A stretch of 64,000 nucleotides of DNA from an uncultured Paenibacillaceae bacterium (GTDB lineage Bacteria > Bacillota > Bacilli > Paenibacillales > K13), in NCBI GenBank assembly GCA_913056365.1, contig CAJXLT010000004.1:1-64000 (forward strand), written 5' to 3'. A program made the translations under genes and the position numbers. Numbering within the stretch: position 1 is the stretch's first letter; every line of letters starts with the position of its first letter. The notes under the pieces were generated by a model that had not been told where the DNA came from, did no database searches, and saw only the letters and a list, made by a program, of their open reading frames with translations. Positions 25,355 through 33,554 of the stretch are shown piece after piece.

Positions 25355-26308
25355 CTATTCATTTTTGCGTTTATTCGACAACCACCAATAAAAGCCGCCT
25401 CGGGTGAGCAGATGAGTCTCGTTCGAGATAGCGGTAGAGCGCGTCGTCATGCTGTGTACGAGGTGCTGGTGAAAGGCATTGAGTTCCAGAGATTGCGACT
25501 GCGCTTCGTGTAATCGCTCCTCTTGCTGTCGGGCTTCTTCAGCGAATTCGATGTGCAGCTGCAAGTCGTAAAGGGCAGACAGGTATTGCTGCTTGGTAAG
25601 TGATTGATCCGGCTTTGCCCCGATCTTGCTTCGTATGAGAGACAACAAGCTGTTGTAGCTCCCCGTTGCGAGGTCTTCCTGCCAATCGTTCCAATCGTCG
25701 GACATTTGCAAGGTAACGAGGACAATGTCGATCGCACGTTCAGCCTGAGCAAGCAGATGCTCACGCTTACCTCGTACGAATGCCCCTGCTGCTGCGAGCT
25801 TCACTGGAGCTGCCTTCCAAGCGAGCTTTGATCGCTCGATAGTGAAGTAGTCAACGTTGTCTTCCTCTACGACTGCCTCCGCCCAATTCGCTATATAGCG
25901 ATTCATCGCCGGCCAGAATGCTGAATCCGAATTGAATAGACCACGATATTCGTTGAGAGAAAATGCGGAGAACAGTTGTGCAAGAGCGAGTCTTTCCTTC
26001 GAATCATCTGGTCGCTCATCCATCGCATCATCCAGCGAGAAGTATTGCAGCATGACCCACACGTTAGCGACTGCCAGCCTGCGGCAATCGGATTGCGATA
26101 TGCCGCTCCAAGACTGTAACCAGTATGGAAGTAAGTAACAGATGTAATTTTTCGTACTATTAGATAAGAGCGGATGAAATAAGGAGATGTAGTGAAGTCC
26201 GCGTCTGCGCAATGCATCGGGAAATTCGGATATAGACTGCTCCACTTCCTTGAATATGTGTGCGAGCTCTCCGCTATAAGCATCCAGCCATTGCTCTTGC
26301 TGCCGCAT
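25355..26308 (-). CDS. Class I terpene/isoprenoid-synthase-like protein in a RiPP locus
   Basis: Mostly helical, soluble protein of 317 residues from ATG 26308 (GGCAGGG 6 nt upstream); ATG 26329, overlapping the methyltransferase stop as ATGA, is the alternative. Two acidic motifs stand out at the spacing seen in class I isoprenoid synthases: YFSLDDAMDERPDD (a DDxxD site) in the first half and LQMSDDWNDWQEDLATGSYNSLL in the second half. I know no named subfamily for it; it is not a YtpB-like or standard phytoene synthase sequence. Either it makes or transfers an isoprenoid, or the fold has been reused. It sits between a methyltransferase gene and an NHLP-type precursor, 66 bp before the latter. 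Confidence 0.65.
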   Translation of the reverse strand: MRQQEQWLDAYSGELAHIFKEVEQSISEFPDALRRRGLHYISLFHPLLSNSTKNYICYLLPYWLQSWSGISQSDCRRLAVANVWVMLQYFSLDDAMDERPDDSKERLALAQLFSAFSLNEYRGLFNSDSAFWPAMNRYIANWAEAVVEEDNVDYFTIERSKLAWKAAPVKLAAAGAFVRGKREHLLAQAERAIDIVLVTLQMSDDWNDWQEDLATGSYNSLLSLIRSKIGAKPDQSLTKQQYLSALYDLQLHIEFAEEARQQEERLHEAQSQSLELNAFHQHLVHSMTTRSTAISNETHLLTRGGFYWWLSNKRKNE

Positions 26309-26325
26309 GAAAGTCCCTGCCTTTA

Positions 26326-27090
26326 TCATTGTTTTTGAAAAACCATACCGAACATGGGTAACGCTAGCGAACCATCTGTATTGCTGCTCCATGCCTCCAG
26401 CTCGGGTACAATAAGATCCCGTTGCGCTTGATTGCCATACTGTGCTGATACAAGGTGCATATAAGCTAGCATGTGCTGCTTCATCACTGGGTTATGGGCA
26501 TCAATGTTGTAATAGTGTGTATCTAATAATGCGAAGTCGCGCTGCTGATATTCCAGTCGAATCGTATCCCGCATAGTGAGGAAGGTACGGTGTTGGTATA
26601 AGGAAGCACGCAGATTGTGAAACAATGCGGTGAAGCGGGGTAGTAATATGTCTCCTGTGAAGTTCTCGTCGGCGAAATCAATGATGAAGACGAAGCCGCC
26701 TGGTTCTAGGTAGCGGTCTATCCAGGAGAGAAGCTGCAGACGGTTGGGGATATGCTGAATAACTAGCCGGAGAAGCATAGCTGTGTAGCGCTGCTTCGGC
26801 TGATAATCCTCATATCGGCTATGTACGAGTTGGATGTCGTTGTATGTCCGCTTGCGGGCTAATGCAACTAAGCCATCATTCGATTCGATTCCGGTGAAGG
26901 CAATATGGGGATAACGTCGATGCAGCTCGCTCAGGTATGCCGCAGTGCCGCAGCCGATATCCAATAGATTCTCTAATTGTGGCAAGTAAGGTTGCCAGAA
27001 CAGCTCGTGTTCTATATGCATAAACATCGATGTGGTCAACTCAAGCATGCTGTCAAAAGAGTGAGAGGGATTCTGATAGCTCTGCTTCAA
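26326..27090 (-). CDS. Class I SAM-dependent methyltransferase of the RiPP/terpenoid-like operon
   Basis: A 254-residue methyltransferase. The start is TTG 27090, with AAGGAG 9 nt upstream. Motif I is LLDIGCGTAAYLSELHRRYP, followed by the acidic FTGIESND, motif II-like LLRLVIQHIPN and LEPGGFVFIIDFADEN. The C-terminal third (about residues 150-250) is helical and has no clear match, perhaps substrate binding. First gene of an operon whose next start overlaps or nearly overlaps its stop, so the protein likely acts in the same pathway as the terpene-synthase-like protein and the NHLP peptide. Substrate unknown. Confidence 0.85.
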   Translation of the reverse strand: MKQSYQNPSHSFDSMLELTTSMFMHIEHELFWQPYLPQLENLLDIGCGTAAYLSELHRRYPHIAFTGIESNDGLVALARKRTYNDIQLVHSRYEDYQPKQRYTAMLLRLVIQHIPNRLQLLSWIDRYLEPGGFVFIIDFADENFTGDILLPRFTALFHNLRASLYQHRTFLTMRDTIRLEYQQRDFALLDTHYYNIDAHNPVMKQHMLAYMHLVSAQYGNQAQRDLIVPELEAWSSNTDGSLALPMFGMVFQKQ

Positions 27091-27147
27091 GGTGCTTGGC
27101 TCCTTCTATCTTGCAGTTTTCGCTCCTGAAATGGATGTTATGCTTCA

Positions 27148-27176
27148 AGTGTAACGCCAGTATTCCTATAAGGCAA
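27148..27176 (-). promoter_or_regulatory. Probable promoter of the methyltransferase/NHLP operon
   Basis: On the minus strand TTGCCT (27176-27171) and TACACT (27153-27148) are 17 bp apart, about 60 bp before the TTG start of the methyltransferase gene. Confidence 0.55.
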
Positions 27177-27312
27177 CTTGGTTATTAGGTTAGTTAATGG
27201 GTATGATTCACAATTCTAAGAACTGTCGCGTCTGGCAGCAGCTAAAATGGATTGACAAGACAGCATGGAACGGATTGAATGGTAAGCAAAGGAATGTGGA
27301 AGGAGAATGGCT

Positions 27313-29829
27313 GTGGGATCGCTTCCAATACAATCTGTATTGCCAGAGCTGCTGGATTGTCTGATAAGGCATAACAGCGCTGTGCTCGTTGCTGCTCCCG
27401 GAGCGGGTAAGTCGACACGAGTACCGTTGGCGCTGCTCGATGAATCGTGGCTAGATGGACGGAACATTCTCATGCTGGAGCCGCGTCGTATCGCTGCACG
27501 CTCGGTAGCTGAGCATATGTCCCGACTGTTAGGTGAACGAGTGGGCACTACGGTCGGGTATCGGATGAAGTATGAAAGCTGTGTAAGTGTGCATACACGC
27601 ATAGAGGTGATTACAGAAGGTATTCTTGCGCGCATGCTACAGCATGATCCCGCACTCGCGCAAGTCGGCGCAGTGCTGTTCGATGAATTTCATGAACGCA
27701 GCCTGCAAGCTGATTTGGGGCTGGCCTTATGTCTGGAGGCGCAATCCGCGTTGCGAGAAGATCTGCGCATCCTCATTATGTCCGCCACACTCGCAGCTGA
27801 GCCAGTTGCCAAGCTGTTAGGTGACGCACCCATCATTCGCAGTGAGGGCAAGATGTATCCGGTCGAGACGCGGTATGCAGACAAACCTATGCAAGGTCGG
27901 CTGGAAGATAACGTGGTGCAATGGGTACACACGGCGCTTGCGCAGGAGCAAGGTGATCTGCTGGTATTCCTTCCAGGTGCTAGGGAAATCCGTCGCACAG
28001 CCATGCTACTCGCAGATCGACTGCCGCCTAACCATTGGTCCGTCCCATTATACGGGGGATTAACGCTTGAGGAACAGCAACGTGCGTTGGAACCAGCACC
28101 GCAAGGAAGCAGGAAGATCGTGCTGGCAACATCCATTGCGGAAACGAGCTTGACCGTTGAGGGTGTTCGCGTAGTCATCGATGCAGGTCAGATGCGAGTA
28201 CCTCGCTTCTTCCCAAGGACGGGCATGACGCACTTGGAGACGGTTCGCGTATCCCGCTCCTCTGCTGATCAGCGGCGGGGTCGTGCCGGGCGGGTAGCTG
28301 CCGGCGTATGCTACAGGCTATGGACAGAAGCAGAGGGACGGATGCTGGCTGAACGAGGTGAACCGGAAATTCGCACATCTGATCTTGCTGCGCTGGCGTT
28401 GGAATTAAGTGCATGGGGAGTAACGGAGCCTGAGCAGCTTGCTTGGCTCGATCCCCCGCCCAAGGCTGCCTATGCGCAAGGCTGTGAGCTGCTTGTGCAA
28501 CTGGGAGCGATACGTGCAGATCGTTCGATTACTGCGCATGGGCGAGAGATGGCGAAGCTTGGCATTCACCCGAGACTGGCGCATATGATGCGCAAGGCTC
28601 AAGCAATGGGTCTTGCAGTGGAGGCATGTCAGCTCGCTGCATTGCTAGGAGAACGTGATACAGGACGGTCACGTTACGGTGCAGACATACGTCATCGCTT
28701 AGAAGCGCTGAATGGTACAGTTGTAGGAGGTTGGGAAGCAGCTGTGCGAAGACAAGCGAATCGGCTGCTGCATACATTGGAGCAGCGGTCTTCTGCGGAC
28801 ATCTCCGACAAGCAGCCGACAGTGGATGCTAAGTTGTCCGCGATGGGACGAGCCAACCGAGTGGAGTGGGGGGAATTGCTTGCACTTGCCTTCCCCGACC
28901 GCATAGCGCAGCGCCGTGAAGACGGCCGTTATGTGCTGAGCAATGGACGAGGTGCTGTTCTGCCGAACGGCGAGCCAATGGCGAAGGAGGCTTACCTCGC
29001 GGTTGCAGAACTCGACGATGTTGGGGGGGAAGGGCGAATTATGCTAGCCGCTCCGATTGAACGGTCAGTACTGGATATGTTGTTTGCTGAAGAGATCGTA
29101 GACGCAGAGGAAGTATACTGGCAGTCGGCAGCACAAGCCGTGCGCGCCAGACATGTGCGGAAGCTTGGTGCCTTGGTATTGCGTGAACAGCCGATTCAGG
29201 CGACCGATCCGGAACAGATTGCCGCGGCGCTGCTCGCGGGCATACAGGCCGAAGGGCTTGATGCATTGCCATGGTCCAAGCGTGCACGACAGCTGCAGCG
29301 AAGGATGATATTCCTTAGGAGATTCGAGCCGGATCTGCCGGATGTAAGCGAACAAGCAATGGTGGACGAGGCGGAGCAATGGCTGCTGCCGCATCTGTAT
29401 GGCCGCAAGAGCTTGGGCGAACTCCAGAAGCTATCGATGAGTAACGTATTGGAAGGGATGCTGAGCTGGGCGCAGCGATCTAGCTTAGAGGAGCAGGCGC
29501 CGACACACCTCGTCGTGCCAAGCGGATCACGCATACCGATTGATTATAGTGATCCGGAGCAGCCTGTGCTTGCTGTTCGCTTGCAGGAGATGTTCGGTCT
29601 GGCAGAGACTCCGTGCATGGCGAATGGCCGGCAACCGTTGCTGCTGCATCTCTTGTCTCCTGCACTTCGGCCTGTACAGGTTACACGGGACCTCGCCAGC
29701 TTCTGGCGGGACGCCTACTTCGAAGTAAGGAAGGATCTGAAAGGTCGGTATCCGAAGCATCATTGGCCGGATCATCCGATGGAAGCGACAGCGACGAAGC
29801 GGAGCAAGACTGCGCTGCGCAAGTCTTAA
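27313..29829 (+). CDS. hrpB: ATP-dependent helicase HrpB
   Basis: An 838-residue DEAH-family RNA/DNA helicase. GTG 27313 has AGGAG (27301-27305) 7 nt upstream; ATG 27307 is too close to that site. Motifs in order: Walker A AAPGAGKST (about 31-39), LEPRRIAARS (Ia), DEFHER (II), SATL (III), TSIAETSLTVEGV (V), QRRGRAGR (VI), then the helicase-associated domain and the HrpB-specific C-terminal domain. It is well conserved in bacteria but its cellular role is poorly known. It is divergent from the NHLP operon. Confidence 0.93.
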   Translation: MGSLPIQSVLPELLDCLIRHNSAVLVAAPGAGKSTRVPLALLDESWLDGRNILMLEPRRIAARSVAEHMSRLLGERVGTTVGYRMKYESCVSVHTRIEVITEGILARMLQHDPALAQVGAVLFDEFHERSLQADLGLALCLEAQSALREDLRILIMSATLAAEPVAKLLGDAPIIRSEGKMYPVETRYADKPMQGRLEDNVVQWVHTALAQEQGDLLVFLPGAREIRRTAMLLADRLPPNHWSVPLYGGLTLEEQQRALEPAPQGSRKIVLATSIAETSLTVEGVRVVIDAGQMRVPRFFPRTGMTHLETVRVSRSSADQRRGRAGRVAAGVCYRLWTEAEGRMLAERGEPEIRTSDLAALALELSAWGVTEPEQLAWLDPPPKAAYAQGCELLVQLGAIRADRSITAHGREMAKLGIHPRLAHMMRKAQAMGLAVEACQLAALLGERDTGRSRYGADIRHRLEALNGTVVGGWEAAVRRQANRLLHTLEQRSSADISDKQPTVDAKLSAMGRANRVEWGELLALAFPDRIAQRREDGRYVLSNGRGAVLPNGEPMAKEAYLAVAELDDVGGEGRIMLAAPIERSVLDMLFAEEIVDAEEVYWQSAAQAVRARHVRKLGALVLREQPIQATDPEQIAAALLAGIQAEGLDALPWSKRARQLQRRMIFLRRFEPDLPDVSEQAMVDEAEQWLLPHLYGRKSLGELQKLSMSNVLEGMLSWAQRSSLEEQAPTHLVVPSGSRIPIDYSDPEQPVLAVRLQEMFGLAETPCMANGRQPLLLHLLSPALRPVQVTRDLASFWRDAYFEVRKDLKGRYPKHHWPDHPMEATATKRSKTALRKS

Positions 29830-29905
29830 GAGCAAGCCAGACAATGCAGCGCGACTGAATCACATAGTGCATGAATTGAAATGGGAGAGGAAGGAGAGGA
29901 AATGG

Positions 29906-30271
29906 ATGCTTCGATATCATGTGCCCCGGTTTTTGCTGGGAGTGATCTTCCTTGGTGCCGGGCTGAATGGCTGGGTTGTAATTCTCGGGATTGATCCGCT
30001 CCTGCCTACCAGCCCGCAAGCAATGGAGCTATTAACTGGATATTTGTTAATTTTGGAGAAATCCACGGAAGTTATCTGCGGCATCATGCTGTTAATCAAT
30101 CGGTTTGTTCCGGCCGCGCTGGTCGTACTTGCACCGATCGTAGTGAATATCTTGCTGTTTCACCTATTCGTCGATCCTGCACTGCTTCCCTTTGCAGTAT
30201 TCGTGACAATCATGGAAGCTTACTTGCTGTGGCGATACAGAGTGAAAATCATGCCTTTGCTACAGAAATGA
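29906..30271 (+). CDS. DoxX-like small membrane protein
   Basis: ATG 29906 (MLRYHVPRFLLG) is preferred, with GGAGAGG 7 nt upstream; a GTG at 29867 has none. The 121-residue protein has four hydrophobic helices and the DoxX-like pattern GVIFLGAGLNG near the start, ILEKSTEVICGIMLLINRFVPAAL in the middle. Function in this group is not settled. It follows hrpB after 76 bp. Confidence 0.75.
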   Translation: MLRYHVPRFLLGVIFLGAGLNGWVVILGIDPLLPTSPQAMELLTGYLLILEKSTEVICGIMLLINRFVPAALVVLAPIVVNILLFHLFVDPALLPFAVFVTIMEAYLLWRYRVKIMPLLQK

Positions 30272-30364
30272 ACACTATAAAAGCCGGAGGCTAAGGTCAA
30301 ATTGCATTCATATGTATGCATCTGCGCCAACGCTCCTGCATTCGTTATTGGCAAAGTGAAATAA

Positions 30365-31558
30365 TTATGGCTGCTCGTCCTTGAGCAGTCTGCTCACTTG
30401 GTCCTTCCATACAGGCACATATTGATCGATTGCCCATTGCGCCATGACCAGGGCCTCATCTTCATCAATCGCTATGGAAAGTAATGGTGCAGCGCTCAAC
30501 TCCCCTTCATGGATCGTATAGAAATACAACCGCGAATCTGTCAGTACCGCCAACAATTCACCTGTCGGAGATTCCAATGCATCGCGTGCTTCTCGTTGTC
30601 TGGAGCGGATATTATCCCAAGTAATCGTTAATTGATCGTGGGACACAACTTCCTGCGGCAGCTCCGTGGCGACTGGAACGCCATCTGGCAATGTATGCCG
30701 TGAAGGTTGCTGCGAATCGGGTACTATGGCTCTCCATTGTCCAGCAGCTCTGTCCATATACCACTGTGAATCTGCATACTCCGTGTCAGGCTCTAAGATA
30801 GATGCTAAATCAACATGCGGAACAGAAGTTCTCTGATCGGTCAATAGGAGATCCGTATAATTGTATACGCGGTACTCTGTCCTGTATCCATCCTTGCCCT
30901 GACCAACGTCCTGCCTTGCCTGCTCAATGGACACATAGCGATTCCCTGCATATAGAATGCGCATTTGTTCCAGTTGTAGCGGCGACATTGCAGAGTTGCT
31001 CGAATCCGCTTGTCTCTCGCCCTCAGCAGCTGGATGCAGGCTTAGCGGCAGACTGTCATGATAAGATGGGGCGAATGACCAGAAGGTCTGTCCGTAAGGG
31101 ACAAGCAGTGTATTGCCTTCAGCTGCAACAGCTAAGCGATCTTGATCCGGTGCAATAAGCAGTGTTCGGTATTGACTGACTTCGTTGCGTTGATCCGCGA
31201 GCGATGAGTTATTAGACGCATCTGTTCGGAAGCCAATCAGTAGAGCAGAGCGCAGCGGTACCGTCGACAGCACCAGTTCTTCTTCGTCGTTGAATGGCAG
31301 AGAAGTTTCGACGTCATCGGTTGTTCGGACTGTCTGCTCAGGAGTATGAACAGAGAGGGGTGGATTGACTATCAAGATCATGCACACAGCTATACAGAGT
31401 CCGATTGCGAACGGGACCCACTTCTTGGAGCCATCCGTGTGCTTCTCTCCATCGAGCTGATCCTCAATCCGTCTCCGAAGCGATTCCGTAAACCCGTGAT
31501 GCTTGAAAGGCTTGGCCTTCAACTCCTTGTGCAAGTCAAATTCGCTTCTCTTCATCAT
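30365..31558 (-). CDS. Membrane-anchored anti-sigma-like protein
   Basis: ATG 31558 has AAGGA 8 nt upstream; the gene overlaps the end of the ECF sigma gene by about 23 bp, so the two are translated together. The 397-residue protein has a short cytoplasmic N-terminus rich in Lys/Arg/Glu, one membrane helix (WVPFAIGLCIAVCMILIV, about residues 47-64), and a long extracellular part of about 330 residues. No zinc-binding HxxxCxxC anti-sigma motif is seen, so the anti-sigma role rests on gene order and topology. No known extracellular domain is recognised. Confidence 0.7.
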   Translation of the reverse strand: MMKRSEFDLHKELKAKPFKHHGFTESLRRRIEDQLDGEKHTDGSKKWVPFAIGLCIAVCMILIVNPPLSVHTPEQTVRTTDDVETSLPFNDEEELVLSTVPLRSALLIGFRTDASNNSSLADQRNEVSQYRTLLIAPDQDRLAVAAEGNTLLVPYGQTFWSFAPSYHDSLPLSLHPAAEGERQADSSNSAMSPLQLEQMRILYAGNRYVSIEQARQDVGQGKDGYRTEYRVYNYTDLLLTDQRTSVPHVDLASILEPDTEYADSQWYMDRAAGQWRAIVPDSQQPSRHTLPDGVPVATELPQEVVSHDQLTITWDNIRSRQREARDALESPTGELLAVLTDSRLYFYTIHEGELSAAPLLSIAIDEDEALVMAQWAIDQYVPVWKDQVSRLLKDEQP

Positions 31559-32102
31559 GATCACGTTCCTTTATCTGCAGAACTTTTAAGCGGGCCTGAT
31601 GCAAGCGTGATTTCACAGTACCCTCTCTCGTTCCTAGAAGTCTGGCGATTTCTTTCATGGACAACTGATAATGCGCGAATAAGATTAGAACCTCCTTGTA
31701 TTTCACCGGAAGTTGCAAAACTTGTTTCCATATGTCGCTGACAGCCATTTGTGCAAAAGATTCATCTTCAGCGGACGGATGTGTTTCCCGGTTCTGCACC
31801 CAATCAACCAAAGTGACTCTCCGCATGAAAGCGGACTTCATATAATCTCTGACTGTGTTGCGAGCGATTGTCAACAGCCATGTCTTCACAGAGGCTTCCT
31901 TGCGAAAGCTGTGCATATGCCGATAAGCTTTGAGAAATACTTCCTGCGTAATATCATCAGCAATTTCCCATTTGCGGGTCATGCAATATGCGAAATTCCA
32001 TACATCCTGTCCGTACTCCGTCATCCACTCATGCAGGGTATCTTTGGAATCGGAGGTGTACGCTGTGTCAACGTGCGATGTTTGATTCACTTCTGTCTCC
32101 AC
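31536..32102 (-). CDS. ECF-type RNA polymerase sigma factor
   Basis: An about 188-residue group IV sigma factor. The start is GTG 32102, 9 nt after GAGGTG; GTG 32114 lies within that site and is the alternative. Region 2: VWNFAYCMTRKWEIADDITQEVFLKAYRHMHSFR, then WLLTIARNTVRDY; region 4: LQLPVKYKEVLILFAHYQLSMKEIARLLGTREGTVKSRLHQAR. The overlapping downstream gene encodes its probable membrane-bound partner. The target regulon cannot be deduced. Confidence 0.92.
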   Translation of the reverse strand: METEVNQTSHVDTAYTSDSKDTLHEWMTEYGQDVWNFAYCMTRKWEIADDITQEVFLKAYRHMHSFRKEASVKTWLLTIARNTVRDYMKSAFMRRVTLVDWVQNRETHPSAEDESFAQMAVSDIWKQVLQLPVKYKEVLILFAHYQLSMKEIARLLGTREGTVKSRLHQARLKVLQIKERDHDEEKRI

Positions 32103-32282
32103 GAAAACCTTCACCTCTATATCATTAGACGATGCGCGCGCCTAGTTCGTTCATCTTTCCTCTAATATACCATATGATGGAATGGGTTTGGGATTTATTT
32201 AGAACTTTTACAGTCATTAGAGTGAATTGAAGGCGGGTAATGGCAGTGAATGAAGTGGCAAAAAATTCAAGGGAATTCCCTC

Positions 32283-32311
32283 TTTACTTCTGCATGCTGC
32301 CGTTATATAAT
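32283..32311 (+). promoter_or_regulatory. Promoter of the tRNA-Leu gene
   Basis: TTTACT (32283-32288), 17-bp spacer, perfect -10 TATAAT (32306-32311), 45 bp before the tRNA. Confidence 0.75.
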
Positions 32312-32356
32312 ATCTCTTGTGCCCTTGAGAAAGGGCGCCATAATAATTGAACATGT

Positions 32357-32439
32357 GCGGTCGTGGCGGAACTGGCAGACGCGCTGTCTTCAGGCGGCAG
32401 TGGGTAATACCCGTGGAGGTTCGAGTCCTCTCGACCGCA
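32357..32439 (+). tRNA. tRNA-Leu (anticodon CAG)
   Basis: An 83-nt type II tRNA. Acceptor strands GCGGTCG and CGACCGC close the molecule with discriminator A (32439). The anticodon stem CTGTC/GGCAG holds the loop TTCAGGC, giving anticodon CAG for CUG codons. A long variable arm (TGGGTAATACCCGT) and T-arm GAGGTTCGAGTCCTC follow. CCA is not encoded. It stands alone, with its own promoter and terminator. Confidence 0.95.
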
Positions 32440-32446
32440 TCGCAAG

Positions 32447-32481
32447 CAAGAACCCTCGAGTTATTCGCTCGAGGGTTCTTG
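32447..32481 (+). terminator. Terminator of tRNA-Leu
   Basis: A perfect 14-bp inverted repeat (CAAGAACCCTCGAG 32447-32460 and complement 32468-32481) with a 7-nt loop, 8 bp after the tRNA. Confidence 0.85.
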
Positions 32482-32642
32482 TGATTAAGTCTACTTCTAC
32501 ATAGACGGAAGCCTTCTGATCTATGAGTACGATTGATCACACTGCCGTTACTGCTTAGCCTCCGATATGGTGATTGTTCCTGCTGATCGACCTTGCCGCT
32601 GATAACGCTGCTGCCGACTGAGCCGATTGGAAACAACTCAAC

Positions 32643-32825
32643 GGACACAGGTGACTGTTACAGGGTGTATGGGGCGTGTTTGGACAAAGTAACGGACACG
32701 GATGACCGTAAGCGATGAATGAACCGGTCAAATCGGCATTTTTTTGCCACTTATGGACATCGGCGACCGTTAAAAAGCAAAAAAACGCATTTTTTCACTA
32801 TAATGGACAGGGGCGACCGTTATAG
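32643..32825. repeat. Four spaced dyad repeats, GGACA...GACCGTTA family
   Basis: Copies begin at 32643, 32694, 32755 and 32805 (GGACA), each ending in GAC(C/T)GT(T/A)A. With flanking TAA/ATGG they read as imperfect inverted repeats (TAAYGG...CCGTTA). The spacings are 51, 61 and 50 bp. The stretch 32482-32995 holds no supported gene. Confidence 0.65.
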
Positions 32826-32880
32826 TATTAACTGGCTGGTCCAGTCATTGTTACAGCTCACCGCCGCCACTTGCTACCCC

Positions 32881-32982
32881 GTTACTCTTACTGTCCAGTT
32901 ACTCTTACTGTCCAGTTACTCTTGCAACTCCGCTACTCTCGCTGCCAAGCTATTCTTACTACCCCGCTACTGTTGCTTACCC
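32881..32982. repeat. Tandem 17-bp repeat, six units
   Basis: Unit GTTACTCTTACTGTCCA is perfect at 32881 and 32898 and then decays (32915, 32932, 32949, 32966), keeping the 17-bp register and a GCTACTCTT-like core. It ends 14 bp before the stop of the convergent DUF2621-like gene. Confidence 0.8.
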
Positions 32983-32995
32983 GGCCGCTGTCTGA

Positions 32996-33424
32996 TTACT
33001 TATTGATCAGCTGCTGATAAGGCTGATAATCGATTCCTTTCTTCTCGAGGAAGGAAATCAGGCTCTTGTAGTCCCGCTTCGGCGTCGCTAGGATATACCC
33101 CTCCAGACACAGCTCTCGCGTAATCCGCGGAGCCTTGCGCTCCAGCGCCAGCTGTCCGATGCGGGCTGCGATCGAATGCTTGGCGATGTCGCGGAATGCG
33201 GTCGGCACCGGCTCGCACAGCTCGGCGAGAAATTGCTTGGACTCCTCGTTCCACAGCGGACGGCTCGCTTCTACATAATGATTCTGCCAATCCAGCTTCG
33301 ACTTGCCGTCAGCCATGGGCAGCACCTTCAAAAATTTACGAAACATAAAATACCCGCCAATCGCCATAAATCCGGCAAGGACAAATACCCAGAAAAAAAT
33401 AAACACCGAAAACCAAGTAGGCAT
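32996..33424 (-). CDS. Conserved membrane-anchored protein, DUF2621-like
   Basis: A 142-residue protein with one N-terminal membrane helix (FSVFIFFWVFVLAGFMAIGGYFMF) and a basic, mostly helical cytoplasmic domain (LDWQNHYVEASRPLWNEE, FLAELCEPVPTAFRDIAKHSIAARIGQLAL, GYILATPKRDYKSLISFLEKKGIDY). It resembles the DUF2621 group of Bacillus/Paenibacillus, whose function I do not know. GGAGTGATG precedes ATG 33424. Confidence 0.7.
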   Translation of the reverse strand: MPTWFSVFIFFWVFVLAGFMAIGGYFMFRKFLKVLPMADGKSKLDWQNHYVEASRPLWNEESKQFLAELCEPVPTAFRDIAKHSIAARIGQLALERKAPRITRELCLEGYILATPKRDYKSLISFLEKKGIDYQPYQQLINK

Positions 33425-33554
33425 ATGCGATCATCACTCCAGCATCTCAATTAAAGTTGAATTCCTCCTTATTATACCGAACATTGCCCGTTCTCGACAA
33501 TCTTAGTACAATAGAAGGATGAGGTAGATTCTATAGGCAAGGAGTAGAAGTCGA

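Noticed and set aside
25355..26308. Assignment as squalene/phytoene synthase or YtpB-type cyclase
   Set aside because: The two acidic motifs fit class I synthases in general, but the rest lacks the signatures of these named families, so only a fold-level call is made.
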